Shown one piece after another: positions 8,057 to 17,088 of a stretch of 64,000 bases of DNA; position 1 is the stretch's first letter, and each line of letters begins with the position of its first letter. This DNA comes from Caulobacter endophyticus (lineage in GTDB: Bacteria > Pseudomonadota > Alphaproteobacteria > Caulobacterales > Caulobacteraceae), in the NCBI RefSeq assembly GCF_029543245.1, contig NZ_JARQWV010000019.1, forward strand, positions 59,465 through 123,464, given 5' to 3'. Position numbers and translations under genes: made by a program. The notes beneath the pieces were generated by a model that was not told the DNA's origin, did no database searches, and saw only the letters and a program-made list of their open reading frames with translations.

Positions 8057-9148
8057 ATGAGCACCACGCGTCGCATCTTCCTGGGAACGGCGGCCTCGGC
8101 GCTGGCGGCCAGCGCATCCGGGGCGGCGATGGCCGCCGACCGGGGCCAAGCCGTCGCCATCAACGGCAACCTGATGCTGCCCATCGATCCGGAAAAGCCG
8201 CTGGACCCGGCGATGCGCGACATGGTCAGGGCCTCGGGCCTGGCGGCGGCCAAGCAGACCATCGGCGGGCCGGGCACGGAGACGCGGGCCGAGACCGCGC
8301 AGTCCATCGCCGACATCGACAAGGCCGTGGCGCTCAATCCCGACCTCTATCTCAAGGTCGCCTCGGTCGCCGACTTCGCCCGCGCCAAGGCCAGCGGGCG
8401 CCTTGGGATCATCTACTCGTTCGAGGCGTCGGAGATGCTGGAGGGCGACCTTGGCGCCATCGACCAGTTCCGCGCCGCCGGCGTGCTGGTCATGGGGCTG
8501 AGCTACAACCGAACCACGCCGTTCGCCTCGGGCACGATGTCGTCGCCGTCCACGGGGCTGACCGAGCTGGGGCGGCGCGCGGTGGAGCGCATGAACGCTG
8601 TGGGCGTGACGATCGACGTCAGCCACAGCGACGAGCCGTCCAGCCTGGGCGCCGTGGCGGCGTCGAAGAAGCCGATGCTGATCACCCATGCCGGGGCGAA
8701 CGCGGTCCATGCCCATCCGCGCAACAAGTCCGACCGTCTGATGCGCGCCTTGGCGCAGCGCGGCGGCGTGATGGGGATCTACGAGCTGGCCTATCTGACG
8801 GCGCCGCCGGCCCAGCCCTCGCTGGAGGTCTACTTCGCCCACCTGACCCACGCCCTGAAGGTGTGCGGCGAGGATCACGTCGGCATCGGCAGCGACGCCC
8901 TGCTGTGGCCGTTCGACACCTCGCCCGAGAGCATGGCCCAGTGGAACAAGAGCCTGGAAGAGCGCAGGGCCGCCGGCGTGGCCGCGCCTGGCGAGGGGCC
9001 GCCGCCATTCGTCGTCGGCTTGAACCGGGCTGACCGCTTCGGCGTCATCGCCGAGGAACTGCGCAAGCGGGGCTATGGCGCGCGTGTTGTCGACAAGGTG
9101 CTGGGCGGCAACTTCCAGCGGGTCTTCGCCGAGACCTGGAGGACCTAG
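8057..9148 (+). CDS. M19 (renal dipeptidase)-like exported protein with altered metal site
   Basis: Exported 363-residue protein with an RR-containing (Tat-like) signal (TTRRIFLGTAAS). The family is shown by SFEASEMLEGDLGAIDQF, LSYNRTTPFASG, DVSHSDEPS, ITHAGANAVHAHPRN and HVGIGSDA. Metal-ligand histidines of the central motifs are present. The N-terminal signature, normally D-G-H-x-D, reads INGNLMLP, so the first His and Asp ligands are missing. It may be a modified hydrolase or have lost dipeptidase activity. It is probably controlled by the MarR regulator just upstream. Its end overlaps the convergent hydrolase gene by 4 bp. Confidence 0.82.
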   Translation: MSTTRRIFLGTAASALAASASGAAMAADRGQAVAINGNLMLPIDPEKPLDPAMRDMVRASGLAAAKQTIGGPGTETRAETAQSIADIDKAVALNPDLYLKVASVADFARAKASGRLGIIYSFEASEMLEGDLGAIDQFRAAGVLVMGLSYNRTTPFASGTMSSPSTGLTELGRRAVERMNAVGVTIDVSHSDEPSSLGAVAASKKPMLITHAGANAVHAHPRNKSDRLMRALAQRGGVMGIYELAYLTAPPAQPSLEVYFAHLTHALKVCGEDHVGIGSDALLWPFDTSPESMAQWNKSLEERRAAGVAAPGEGPPPFVVGLNRADRFGVIAEELRKRGYGARVVDKVLGGNFQRVFAETWRT

Positions 9149-10002
9149 TCCTTCTTGCGCTTCTGCGAGAACAGCCAGGCGCGCCAGGCGTCATCGTGCA
9201 TCATGTCGGGCGGCACCACGTGGGCCATGCCCGAATAGGAGACGAAGCGCACGTCGCCGCCGGCGTCGGCCAGGGCCCCGGCCCAGGCCAGATCGGGGGC
9301 GTAGGGGTTCTCGCGGTCCTTGTCGCCGTGGACGATCATCACCGGGGTCGGGGCGACCTTGCCGGCCAGGGCGCGCTCGGGCGGCACGCCCGAGAAGGCG
9401 GCGACGGCGGCGAACTTGCCCGGCTCCAGGGCGGCGGCGTTCATCGCCGCCGAGCCGCCCATCGAAAAGCCGACGAGGTAGATGCGGTCGGTGTCGATCG
9501 GCAGGCGGGCCGACAGGTCGTCGATCAGGGCCATGATGGCCGGCAGCCCGGCGCCGGGGCGCGAAGCCAGCAGCCGGTCGGCGCCCTTGGCGTAGTTGGC
9601 CGTGCGGGCCGGGGCCTGCGGGGCCAGGACGAAGGCCGGGAAACTCCTGACCGTTTCGGGTCGGGCCCAGCTGCGCACGAACGGGCCCATCTGAGCCTTG
9701 TTGTCGCGGCCCACCGCGCCAGAGCCGTGCAGCACCACCACCAGCGGCAGCTTCTCCGTCGTGGCCGGCGACAGCAGGCGGTAGGGCAAGCGCGCGCCGT
9801 TCGGCGCGACAAAGCTGGCGGCGGCGAAGGCGTCGAGCGTCGGCAGGTCGGACGGCGTCGGGGTCAGCGGCGTGGTCGCGTAGCTGCGCGTCTCGACCGC
9901 CAGCTTGGGCGCGGGCGCGCGATCCGGCGCGGGTCCGCGCGCGGGCGTCGAGGCGCAGGCGCCCAGCAAAAGGCAGGCGAGCAACGTAAGCGGCTTTTGC
10001 AT
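9145..10002 (-). CDS. Lipoprotein alpha/beta hydrolase (dienelactone hydrolase/esterase type)
   Basis: The start at 10002 gives MQKPLTLLACLLLGAC, a lipoprotein signal with lipobox LGAC, so upstream in-frame codons are rejected. The mature protein has an alpha/beta hydrolase fold: VVVLHGSGAVGRDN (oxyanion region), GFSMGGS (nucleophile elbow, GxSxG), HGDKDRENP (acid) and GMAHVVP (His). It resembles the feruloyl-esterase/PHB-depolymerase-like group. Likely anchored in a membrane facing the periplasm. Substrate unknown. Length 285 residues. Confidence 0.85.
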   Translation of the reverse strand: MQKPLTLLACLLLGACASTPARGPAPDRAPAPKLAVETRSYATTPLTPTPSDLPTLDAFAAASFVAPNGARLPYRLLSPATTEKLPLVVVLHGSGAVGRDNKAQMGPFVRSWARPETVRSFPAFVLAPQAPARTANYAKGADRLLASRPGAGLPAIMALIDDLSARLPIDTDRIYLVGFSMGGSAAMNAAALEPGKFAAVAAFSGVPPERALAGKVAPTPVMIVHGDKDRENPYAPDLAWAGALADAGGDVRFVSYSGMAHVVPPDMMHDDAWRAWLFSQKRKKD

Positions 10003-10115
10003 GTGGTTTGCATAGCCTGCTTCGCGTCGCTTGTCTGGAGGCGGAGCAACCCCGGCCATGACCTGGGGGTTTATCTCCCGACGCCCTTGCGGGCGAAGCA
10101 CGGGAGAAACCGGTC

Positions 10116-10400
10116 ATGATCGGTCACAGGCATCATCAGGAAGACGGTCGCCACTTCACGCACGGCACCTCGGCCACCACGGCCGATTGCGCGGCCGAGG
10201 GCAAGCTGCGGCCGGAGGATCGCCACATCGAGGCGCCCCACGCCAAGCCGGCGGAAAGGGCGCTGGCGCACAATGAAAAGCACGATCAGCTGGCCGAGAA
10301 GGTCGAGTGCTCGGAGAGCCGTCAGGAAGCCCTGCTGGACGAAGGCCTGGAAGAAAGCTTCCCGGGCAGCGACCCGGTCAGCGTCAAGCGGATCACCTGA
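10116..10400 (+). CDS. Small conserved hypothetical protein with ESFPGSDP tail
   Basis: A 94-residue, charged, His-rich soluble protein without signal or membrane segment. The C-terminus LDEGLEESFPGSDPVSV matches a motif seen at the end of many small alphaproteobacterial proteins of unknown function. The ATG at 10116 is preceded by GGGAGAAA. It converges on the VanZ-like gene with 6 bp between stops. No function can be assigned. Confidence 0.65.
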   Translation: MIGHRHHQEDGRHFTHGTSATTADCAAEGKLRPEDRHIEAPHAKPAERALAHNEKHDQLAEKVECSESRQEALLDEGLEESFPGSDPVSVKRIT

Positions 10401-10406
10401 CGGAAA

Positions 10407-10925
10407 TCAGGCCTCGCGCGGGAACCGCGAAGCGGCGCGGGAGGCGAAGCTGCCGCGGGCGGCTTCGCTTTCCGTCGCGCCGGTGGTCGGCATGACCACG
10501 CTGCTGCGACGCCGACGGCGACGCTGGCGTTGGGCCGAGATGTCCGAGAACCGCATGGCGCCGCGCTCCCGAGCGTCGCGGCGGACGGATTCGATATGGC
10601 TGGCCAGGTAAACGACGGCGATGCCGGCGACGTCGGCGGCGAAATCGGTGAAGCTGGCGCTGCGATGGGCGAAGAGCTGGGCGATCTCGGCGCTGGCCCC
10701 CAGCAGGATCGCGGCGATGGCCAGGTCGTTGCGGCGCATCTTCGGGAAGGCGAGGAAAGCCACCGACGTCAGGCCCCCGAAGGCCAGGGCGTGGGCGGCC
10801 TTGTCGTTGAGCCCGAAGGCCTCTTCCAGACCCTGGAACGGACCCAGCATCAGGGTCATGGCCGTGGCCGCTCCCAGGAAAAGCACGGCCTTGGCGGCGG
10901 TAACGACATGGTTGGGCGTCAGCAT
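10407..10925 (-). CDS. VanZ-like membrane protein
   Basis: A 172-residue protein with four predicted membrane helices. The motif NDKAAHALAFGGL (helix 2) and FTDFAADVAGIAVVYLAS (helix 4) are typical of the VanZ-like family. The C-terminal third is cytosolic and very basic, with an eight-arginine run near residue 135. Family members sit in the inner membrane; their biochemical role is mostly undefined. Monocistronic between the small charged protein and the aminopeptidase. Confidence 0.75.
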   Translation of the reverse strand: MLTPNHVVTAAKAVLFLGAATAMTLMLGPFQGLEEAFGLNDKAAHALAFGGLTSVAFLAFPKMRRNDLAIAAILLGASAEIAQLFAHRSASFTDFAADVAGIAVVYLASHIESVRRDARERGAMRFSDISAQRQRRRRRRSSVVMPTTGATESEAARGSFASRAASRFPREA

Positions 10926-11006
10926 GGGCTCGGCTCGCGGTGGAGCCTCGACTCCTAAGCCCGCATGCCTCGCAAACCGTGAAAGAACACGGTCAACGGA
11001 AGATGA

Positions 11007-12755
11007 CTATTTCTTCGGCTTGGCCGGGGGCGCCTTGGCGGCCGCGTCCTTGGCCGTCTTCCAGGCGTGGTAGGCCTCCAGGTAAGGTTGCCGGCGCAGG
11101 ATCTTGGAGCCCGGATCGACGATCACCGGCACGGTGTCGCCGACCCGCACGCGGCCCGTCCCGTCGGCCATCGGCAGGGTGACGATCTTGCCGCCGACCT
11201 TCACCTCGACCGGCATGGGGAAGCGGCCCGCGGGGGTCTTCCACGCCAGGGTCAGGTCCTCGCCCTCGCGGTTCTCGATCAGCTCCGGCAGGGCGGCGTG
11301 GCGCAGATAGGCGTCGAAGAACCAGCCGTAATCGCCGCCGGCGGCCTCGTTCACCGCCTTGATGAAGTCTTCTGTCACGGCGTAGCGTGGAGCGAAGTTG
11401 CCGGGCTTGGGGTCGGGGCGGCCATAGACCAGCACCCGTGTGGCCTTGAAGAACGCCTCGTCGCCGATCAGGGCGCGCAAGCTGTGCAGCATGTTGGCGC
11501 CCTTGTAGTAGATGTCGGTCCCCGGGCCGACCTTGGCGTCGTAGACGGCCTCTTCCTCCATCGGCTTGCCCGACACGATGGGATGCTTGTTGAAGCTCTT
11601 CACCCGCATCTCGTTGAGGCGGACCATGTATTCCATGTCGCCGTGCAGCCACTGGGAATAGAGCGGCTGCATGTAGGTGCCGAAGGCCTCGTGCAGCCAC
11701 ATGTCGTCCCAGTCGACATTGGTCATCTGGTTGCCGAACCACTCGTGGGCCAGTTCGTGGTTCAGCAGCCAGTCGAAGCCGTAGATCTCCTGGGCGTAGC
11801 CGGCGCCGTAGGCGTTCAGCGTCTGGTGCTCCATGCCCAGGTGCGGGGTCTCGACCGCGCCCATCTTCTCGGCGCGGAACGGGTAGGGGCCGATCATCGC
11901 CTCGTAGAAATCGAGCATCGGCTTGAACTGGCCCAGCAGGTTGCGGCCCTTGGCCTCGTTGCCCTCGATGGCCCAGAACTCGATCGGGAAGCTGTCGCCG
12001 AAGCGGCTGCGGTAGAGCGCGGTCAGGTGGACGTATGGGCCGATGTTGAGCGCCACGGCGTAGGTGTTGGGCGTCTTCATCCGCCAGTGGAAGGTGCGTC
12101 GCCCGCCCCCGGCCTCGGTGACGTCGATCAGGATCCCGCCCGACGGCGCCGACAGGCCCGCCGGGACAGTGACGCGCAGGTCGACGAGGTCGGGCTCGCC
12201 GGTCGGGTGGTCGATGCACGGCCAGAACAGGTCACAGCCCTCGCCCTGGACGGCAGTGGCGATCCAGGGGCGTCCGTCAGCGGTCTTGGTCCACACGAAG
12301 CCGCCGTCCCAGGGCGCGTGCTTTGCCTCCACGGGCGCGCCGGCGTAGCGGACGCGCACGGCGGTGGTATGGCCTGCCGGGATCGGCGCGGGCGGGGTGA
12401 TCGAGAGGCGGCCGTCGGGATTGCGCCAGGCCGTCGGCGGCAGGTCGCGACCGTCCAGCGACACCGCCGACACCGGCAGCTCGCGGTCGAGGTCCAGCAC
12501 GATCACGGGCAGCGCACGGTCGGCGCGCAGGGCCAGCACGGCCTCGGCGGTGATGGTCTTGCGTTGCGGGAACACCTCGATCGACAGGTCGACATGCTCG
12601 ATCCGCACGCCGGCCTGGTCGGGCTTCAGCGCCCCGCCGGTGGCCAGGGTCTGGGCGGTGGGGGCGGCGCGGGGCGGCTTGCGCGCGGGCGCGGCGGCGA
12701 TCAGCAGCGGCAGGGCGGCGGCGAGAGCCAGGGCTCGGGCGAACGATGCAGGCAC
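11007..12755 (-). CDS. M1-family zinc aminopeptidase, exported
   Basis: A 582-residue exported metallopeptidase. The GTG start at 12755 precedes a signal peptide rich in Ala/Leu. The zinc site is HELAHEWFGNQ with the downstream glutamate in WLHEAFGTY, and the substrate-binding GAMEN-type motif is replaced by MGAVETPHLGMEHQT, where GMEHQ keeps the spacing. It removes N-terminal residues from peptides. The GC-rich DNA upstream (12756-12835) holds the coq7 terminator, so this gene has its own promoter or depends on read-through. Confidence 0.9.
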   Translation of the reverse strand: MPASFARALALAAALPLLIAAAPARKPPRAAPTAQTLATGGALKPDQAGVRIEHVDLSIEVFPQRKTITAEAVLALRADRALPVIVLDLDRELPVSAVSLDGRDLPPTAWRNPDGRLSITPPAPIPAGHTTAVRVRYAGAPVEAKHAPWDGGFVWTKTADGRPWIATAVQGEGCDLFWPCIDHPTGEPDLVDLRVTVPAGLSAPSGGILIDVTEAGGGRRTFHWRMKTPNTYAVALNIGPYVHLTALYRSRFGDSFPIEFWAIEGNEAKGRNLLGQFKPMLDFYEAMIGPYPFRAEKMGAVETPHLGMEHQTLNAYGAGYAQEIYGFDWLLNHELAHEWFGNQMTNVDWDDMWLHEAFGTYMQPLYSQWLHGDMEYMVRLNEMRVKSFNKHPIVSGKPMEEEAVYDAKVGPGTDIYYKGANMLHSLRALIGDEAFFKATRVLVYGRPDPKPGNFAPRYAVTEDFIKAVNEAAGGDYGWFFDAYLRHAALPELIENREGEDLTLAWKTPAGRFPMPVEVKVGGKIVTLPMADGTGRVRVGDTVPVIVDPGSKILRRQPYLEAYHAWKTAKDAAAKAPPAKPKK

Positions 12756-12803
12756 GGCGATTCCCCGCGATGATCAGGCGTCATCGGTAGGGGAGGCGGC
12801 GGC

Positions 12804-12831
12804 GCTTTTAAACCCTCTCTCAGAGAGAGGG
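12804..12831 (-). terminator. Intrinsic terminator after coq7
   Basis: On the minus strand CCCTCTCT, a 3-base loop and AGAGAGGG form an 8-bp stem (12813-12831) followed by TTTAAAAG. It sits 5 bp past the coq7 stop codon. Confidence 0.7.
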
Positions 12832-12835
12832 ACTG

Positions 12836-13408
12836 CTACAGCTTCTCGCTGATCTTGATGGCCACCTTGCAGCCGGTCTGGATGACGGCGCTGAGCAGGG
12901 GGTAGGCCGCGGCCTCGTGGGCGCCTTCCTCGACGGCGAGGTCGCGGTGCATCAGCTCGTCGTCGCGGAACTTGGAAAGCTCGGCCGCCAGGGCCGGGTC
13001 GCGGTCCTTCAGCTCTTCGATCTGGCCGGCGTAGTGCTTCTCGATCACCGACTCGACCGCCTCGGTGCAGGCATGGGCGGCCTTGTCGCCGATCAGGGCG
13101 GTGCCGGCGCCCAGGGTGAAGGCGGCCAGCCGCCACAGGGGCGACATCAGGGTGGGGCGCACCTTGCGCTCGGACAGCAGCTCGTCGAAGCGCGACAGGT
13201 GGACCTGCTCGTGGCCCTCCATTTCCTTCAGCTGCTCGGCGATGCGCTCGCGGCCGCGGGCGTGCTTCATCACCGCCTGCTGGCCGCGATAGATGTGCAC
13301 GGCGGCCAGCTCGCCGGCCTGGTCGACGCGCAGGATCTCGGCCAGGCGGGCGGCCTGGGCGCCGCGGCCGGGGCGGGGCGGAACGGCTTTCTGCTGGGCG
13401 GCGCTCAT
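12836..13408 (-). CDS. coq7: Demethoxyubiquinone hydroxylase, COQ7 family
   Basis: Diiron membrane-bound monooxygenase of ubiquinone synthesis that hydroxylates demethoxyubiquinone. It is 190 residues long with the ferritin-like four-helix pattern: LRVDQAGELAAVHIY, EMEGHEQVHL, an amphipathic hydrophobic helix (LAAFTLGAGTALIG) and VEEGAHEAAAYP. Paired Glu/His iron ligands are all visible. The ATG at 13408 lies 2 bp after the dsbB stop, so the DedA-like gene, dsbB and coq7 form one operon. Confidence 0.92.
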   Translation of the reverse strand: MSAAQQKAVPPRPGRGAQAARLAEILRVDQAGELAAVHIYRGQQAVMKHARGRERIAEQLKEMEGHEQVHLSRFDELLSERKVRPTLMSPLWRLAAFTLGAGTALIGDKAAHACTEAVESVIEKHYAGQIEELKDRDPALAAELSKFRDDELMHRDLAVEEGAHEAAAYPLLSAVIQTGCKVAIKISEKL

Positions 13409-13410
13409 CG

Positions 13411-13968
13411 TCAGGCTTCCTTGGAGCGAAGGCCGGCGAAGGCGGACACGACGGCCAGGCCCAGCGAGACCAGAGCGTTCCAGCCGGCCATCGACAGGCC
13501 CAGGAACACCCAGGCGGCCTTGTCGCACATCGGAGGTTGGATCTTGGCGCCCTTCAGCATGGCCACCAGGTCGTCGGAGGTGGCGAGACCACCGCCGGTG
13601 CAGGTGCTGGGGCCGGGCCACCACTTCCATTCGACGCCGGCGTGGAAGGCCGCCAGGCCCGCGCCGTAGAGGAAGATCGCGCCCAGCAGCCACAGGGCCG
13701 GCGCGCGCAGGCGGGTCCACAGCGGCGTGCGCTGCAGGATGGTGGCGATCAGGCCGACGGTTCCGGCGACCCAGTAGACCTCGCGCTGCTTCAGGCAAAG
13801 ATGGCAGGGCGCCAGGCCCCCGAAGCTCTCGAACGCATGGGCCGCGCCCAGCATGATGGCGCTGGCGGCGAAGGCCAGGACCGGCCAGTGCCGGGGGACC
13901 CATTCCAGGGGCGGACGCTTGGGAACGAGAGGGCCGGTGGTCGTCACGGCCGGGGTGTCGGTGGTCAT
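13411..13968 (-). CDS. dsbB: Disulfide bond formation protein B
   Basis: Inner-membrane quinone reductase that re-oxidises DsbA. It is 185 residues with four membrane helices. The first periplasmic cysteine pair is in PCHLCLKQRE, and the second pair is TCTGGG plus PMCDKA. Its start codon overlaps the stop of the DedA-like gene (ATGA), indicating translational coupling. Placement with coq7 is logical because DsbB passes electrons to ubiquinone. Confidence 0.92.
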   Translation of the reverse strand: MTTDTPAVTTTGPLVPKRPPLEWVPRHWPVLAFAASAIMLGAAHAFESFGGLAPCHLCLKQREVYWVAGTVGLIATILQRTPLWTRLRAPALWLLGAIFLYGAGLAAFHAGVEWKWWPGPSTCTGGGLATSDDLVAMLKGAKIQPPMCDKAAWVFLGLSMAGWNALVSLGLAVVSAFAGLRSKEA

Positions 13969-14570
13969 ACGGCGCACGCGCCTCCGCTGCTTCCCCCCAG
14001 GAAATGGCTCGCGGCGAGGCCGATGACAAGGAGCAGGATCAAACCGCCGGCCACCAGGGCCAGGCGCCGTTCGATCACCGGCAGCAGGGCCGGGCCGAAC
14101 TTCTTGACCACGAAGGCGACGAGGAAGAAGCGCGCGCCCCGGGTGACGACCGAAGCGAAGATGAACATCGGGAAGCTGAAGGCCGCCAGGCCCGAAGCGA
14201 TGGTCACCAGCTTGTAGGGGATGGGGGTCAGGCCCTTGGCCAGGATCACCCAGACGCCGTACTTGTCGTACCAGCACTTGAACTCGGCCAGGCCGCCGGC
14301 GTGGCCGGTGGCGGCCATCATCCACTGGCCCACGGGGGTCAGGAAGTAGCCGATGGCGTAGCCTAGGATGCCGCCCAGCACCGAGGCCAGGGTGCAGATG
14401 GCGGCGTAGCGCCAGGCGCGGTCGGGGCGCGCCAGCACCATCGGGGCCAGCATCACGTCGGGCGGGACGGGAAAGAACGAGCTCTCGGCGAAGGAGACCG
14501 CGAACAGGCTCTTGGGAGCGTGACGCGAGGCGGCCAGGCCCATGACCCAGTCGTAGAGGCGGCGCAGCAT
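13965..14570 (-). CDS. YqaA/DedA-like (VTT domain) membrane protein
   Basis: A 201-residue SNARE-associated/VTT-domain protein. The motifs FAESSFFPVPPDVMLAP and KGLTPIPYKLVTIASG are characteristic. DedA-related proteins handle lipid transport or membrane energetics; the exact role of this branch is unclear. First gene of a three-gene operon with dsbB (4-bp overlap) and coq7. Confidence 0.85.
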   Translation of the reverse strand: MLRRLYDWVMGLAASRHAPKSLFAVSFAESSFFPVPPDVMLAPMVLARPDRAWRYAAICTLASVLGGILGYAIGYFLTPVGQWMMAATGHAGGLAEFKCWYDKYGVWVILAKGLTPIPYKLVTIASGLAAFSFPMFIFASVVTRGARFFLVAFVVKKFGPALLPVIERRLALVAGGLILLLVIGLAASHFLGGSSGGACAV

Positions 14571-14695
14571 GCGAACTCCCGTTTGCGGATGCGCCGTTGC
14601 TAGCAGGGGTCGGCGCGCTTGTCCCGGGCGATGCGACGACGATTTCCCGTTCTTTTTGCGACGCCGCGAAGGCGGGCGCTGGAGCATGCTCCAGA

Positions 14696-14810
14696 CAATA
14701 AAACGCCCCGTCCTCCAGGCGCCGGGCCGACATGGCGCGGAGGAGGACGGGGCCACGCGGTCGCCGCAACATTACGACCGCGTGTCTCGGTTAGGACCTT
14801 GCGGGTCCTA
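14696..14810 (-). terminator. Three tandem hairpins ending the TonB receptor transcript
   Basis: Reading along the minus strand there are three stems. TAGGACC/GGTCCTA (14792-14810) overlaps the stop codon. CACGCGGTCG/CGACCGCGTG spans 14754-14784. GCCCCGTCCTCC/GGAGGACGGGGC (14705-14753) is followed by GTTTTATT. The last is a classical intrinsic terminator; the first two may protect the mRNA end. Confidence 0.75.
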
Positions 14811-17042
14811 GAACTTGACCGCCAGCGAGACGCTGTAGTTGCGCCCCGGAGCGGTGTAGCCGTCGACGATCACCGCCGGCACGGTGGCCGAGGCGGCGGC
14901 CGACTGGCCGCGCACGTCCGACCACCACCAGTACTTCTCGTCGGTCAGGTTGAAGACGCCGCCGCGCAGGGTGACGGCCTCGGTGACGTTCCAGTAGGCG
15001 GTGATGTCGGCGGTGGTGAAGGCCGGCGGGGCGAAGCAGCCGCCCGTGCAGGTGACGCCCAGGCTGTCGAAGGACTTCTTCTGCACGTGCATCACGCTGG
15101 CCTGGCCGCCGAAGCGACCGGCCGGGTCGCGATAGGACAGGCCGGCCGTGAACTTGGCCGGATCGACCGACTGCAGCGGGGTGCTGACGCCGGCGGTGTT
15201 GGTCGAGAAGCCGCGGGCGTAGGAGGCCGCGCCGATCAGGCGCCAGCTGTCGCCGATCAGCACCTCGCCGCGGGCCTCGGCGCCGCTGATCTCGGCCTCG
15301 GCCAGGTTGACGAACTGGAACACTGCCGGGTCGGTCGGGCGGAACGAGCCGCTGACCTGCACCTGTTCGATGAAGTCGTCGTACTTGCCGGTGAAGCCGG
15401 TGACGCTGATGTTCCAGGTCGGCTGGCGCAGGCGGAAGCCCAGTTCGAAGGTCTCGCTGGTCTCGGGCTTCAGGTCCGGATTGGCGATCGCGGTGTAGAA
15501 GCTGGTCGGGTTCGAGAAACCGTTGTTGACCTGCGACGGGGCCGGGGCCTTGAAGCCGGTGGCGGCGTTGGCGAACACGCTGATCAGGTCAGTGGCCTGC
15601 CACACGGCCGACAGCTTGGGCGAGAAGCGCGAGTCGCTCTGGCCGGCCGCGGTGTTGGCGGTGAACAGCGGATCGTTCTTCGGATCCAGCTTGTAATAGT
15701 CGTAGCGCAGGGCCGGATAGAAGGTGACCGGACCGACCGAGAACTCGTCCTGCACGTAGCCGCCGAACAGGGTGTAGTCGGTGGTCGGGAAGGCGCGGTT
15801 GGGGAAGGTCTCGCCGGCCGGCGGCACGGTGCCGTCGCGCAGGCCTTGCTGGCGGGTCAGCGAGGCGTCGGCGCCCCAGACGATGCTGTGGTCCACGCCG
15901 CCGAAGCTGGCCTTGCTGGTCAGCTCGACCGCGCCGCCGAACACCTCGTTGTCGAACTTGGCGTCGCGGGTGCGGTCGGCGGCGGTGTAGCGGTCCTCGG
16001 CCGAGAACTGCCGGGTGGTGCTGTCCTGGTAGTAGAGGGTGGTGCGGGCGCTCTGGATCAGGCCCTGGCCGCCGGTGAAGGCGTGGGCCAGGCTGACGCG
16101 GTCGCGGCGCATCTTGTCGAAGGCGGTCAGGCCGACCACGGCGGTTGAGGCCGGGGTGGCGCCCGGCGCCACATAGGTGATCGCCGACAGCACGTTCCAG
16201 TCGATGTCGCGATCCAGGTGGTCGACGGTCAGCGAGAACTTGTTGCGGTCGTCGAGATTGAACACCAGCTTGCCGAGCACGGCGTTGGAGCTGTTGTCCT
16301 CGGGATTGGCCACCGTGCGGCGCACGTCGCGCAGGGCGGCCGTGCCTTGGGTCTCGGTCTCGTGACCGTCGCGGCGGGTGTAGGCCAGCAGGCCTTCCCA
16401 ACGGCCGCTGGCGCCGGCCACGAGAGCGCTTTCGCTCCAGCTTTCGTCGGCCGAGCTGTACCCGACGCGGCCGCGGGCGGCGATCGACTTGCCTTGCAGG
16501 ATGTCGGACGGATTCTTGGTGAAGAAGCTGACCGAGCCGGCCAGGCCGTCGCTGCCGTAGAGGGCCGAGGCGGGACCGCGCACGATCTCGACCGACTTCA
16601 GCACGTCGACGTCGACATAGTCGCCGCGACCGGCGGCCTGGGCGCCGAAGGCGTAGCCGTCGGGCACGCGCACGCCGTCGACCATGATCAGGACGCGGTT
16701 ACCCTCAAGGCCGCGGATGGCGAAGCCGGCGTTGCCGTCGCGGCCCGTCGAGGCGCCGGCGGCGGTGAAGCGGGAAGGGGCGCTGCGCACCGAGACGCCC
16801 GGTTCGAAGCGAACCAAGTCCTTCACGTCGTTGACCAGGGCGTCCTCGATCTCCTGGCTCGTCGTCACGGTGACGGTCGCCGGAACGTCCAGGACGGACT
16901 TCTCGCTGCGCGTGGCGGTGACGGTCACCTTGTCGACCTCGGCCACGTCGGCCGAGGGCGCGTCAGCGGCGAAGGCCGCCGTGGCGGAGAGCAGGGCGCC
17001 GGCCGAGACGGCGGCGAGATAGGCGAGTCTGTTGCGCGACAA
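14808..17042 (-). CDS. TonB-dependent receptor, haem/haemoglobin type
   Basis: Outer-membrane beta-barrel transporter of 744 residues. The plug domain shows VDKVTVTATRSEKSVLDVPA and IVRGPASALYGSDGLAGSV. The pattern of VDGVRVPD then GRGDYVDVDVLKSVEIVRGP fits the haemoglobin/transferrin/lactoferrin receptor family, and the C-terminus ends in aromatic/phenylalanine form (LAVKF). The TTG at 17042 is preferred: GGGGAT lies 8 bases upstream and the signal peptide ending TAAFAAD follows. A Fur-like palindrome at 17072-17088 lies just upstream. It is probably the HutA-type haem receptor, but the ligand is inferred. Confidence 0.85.
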   Translation of the reverse strand: MSRNRLAYLAAVSAGALLSATAAFAADAPSADVAEVDKVTVTATRSEKSVLDVPATVTVTTSQEIEDALVNDVKDLVRFEPGVSVRSAPSRFTAAGASTGRDGNAGFAIRGLEGNRVLIMVDGVRVPDGYAFGAQAAGRGDYVDVDVLKSVEIVRGPASALYGSDGLAGSVSFFTKNPSDILQGKSIAARGRVGYSSADESWSESALVAGASGRWEGLLAYTRRDGHETETQGTAALRDVRRTVANPEDNSSNAVLGKLVFNLDDRNKFSLTVDHLDRDIDWNVLSAITYVAPGATPASTAVVGLTAFDKMRRDRVSLAHAFTGGQGLIQSARTTLYYQDSTTRQFSAEDRYTAADRTRDAKFDNEVFGGAVELTSKASFGGVDHSIVWGADASLTRQQGLRDGTVPPAGETFPNRAFPTTDYTLFGGYVQDEFSVGPVTFYPALRYDYYKLDPKNDPLFTANTAAGQSDSRFSPKLSAVWQATDLISVFANAATGFKAPAPSQVNNGFSNPTSFYTAIANPDLKPETSETFELGFRLRQPTWNISVTGFTGKYDDFIEQVQVSGSFRPTDPAVFQFVNLAEAEISGAEARGEVLIGDSWRLIGAASYARGFSTNTAGVSTPLQSVDPAKFTAGLSYRDPAGRFGGQASVMHVQKKSFDSLGVTCTGGCFAPPAFTTADITAYWNVTEAVTLRGGVFNLTDEKYWWWSDVRGQSAAASATVPAVIVDGYTAPGRNYSVSLAVKF

Positions 17043-17071
17043 AGTTAGAGATCCCCAGTTTTCGGCCTCAG

Positions 17072-17088
17072 ATGCGAATTGTTCGCAT
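17072..17088. promoter_or_regulatory. Fur-family-like box between divergent uptake genes
   Basis: ATGCGAA and TTCGCAT are perfect inverted arms around a 3-base spacer, 30 bp upstream of the receptor start. The form TGC-N6/9-GCA resembles boxes described for alphaproteobacterial Fur/Mur regulators. Three GANTC (CcrM methylation) sites lie close by at 17143, 17151 and 17201. Iron control of both divergent transcripts is an inference. Confidence 0.5.
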
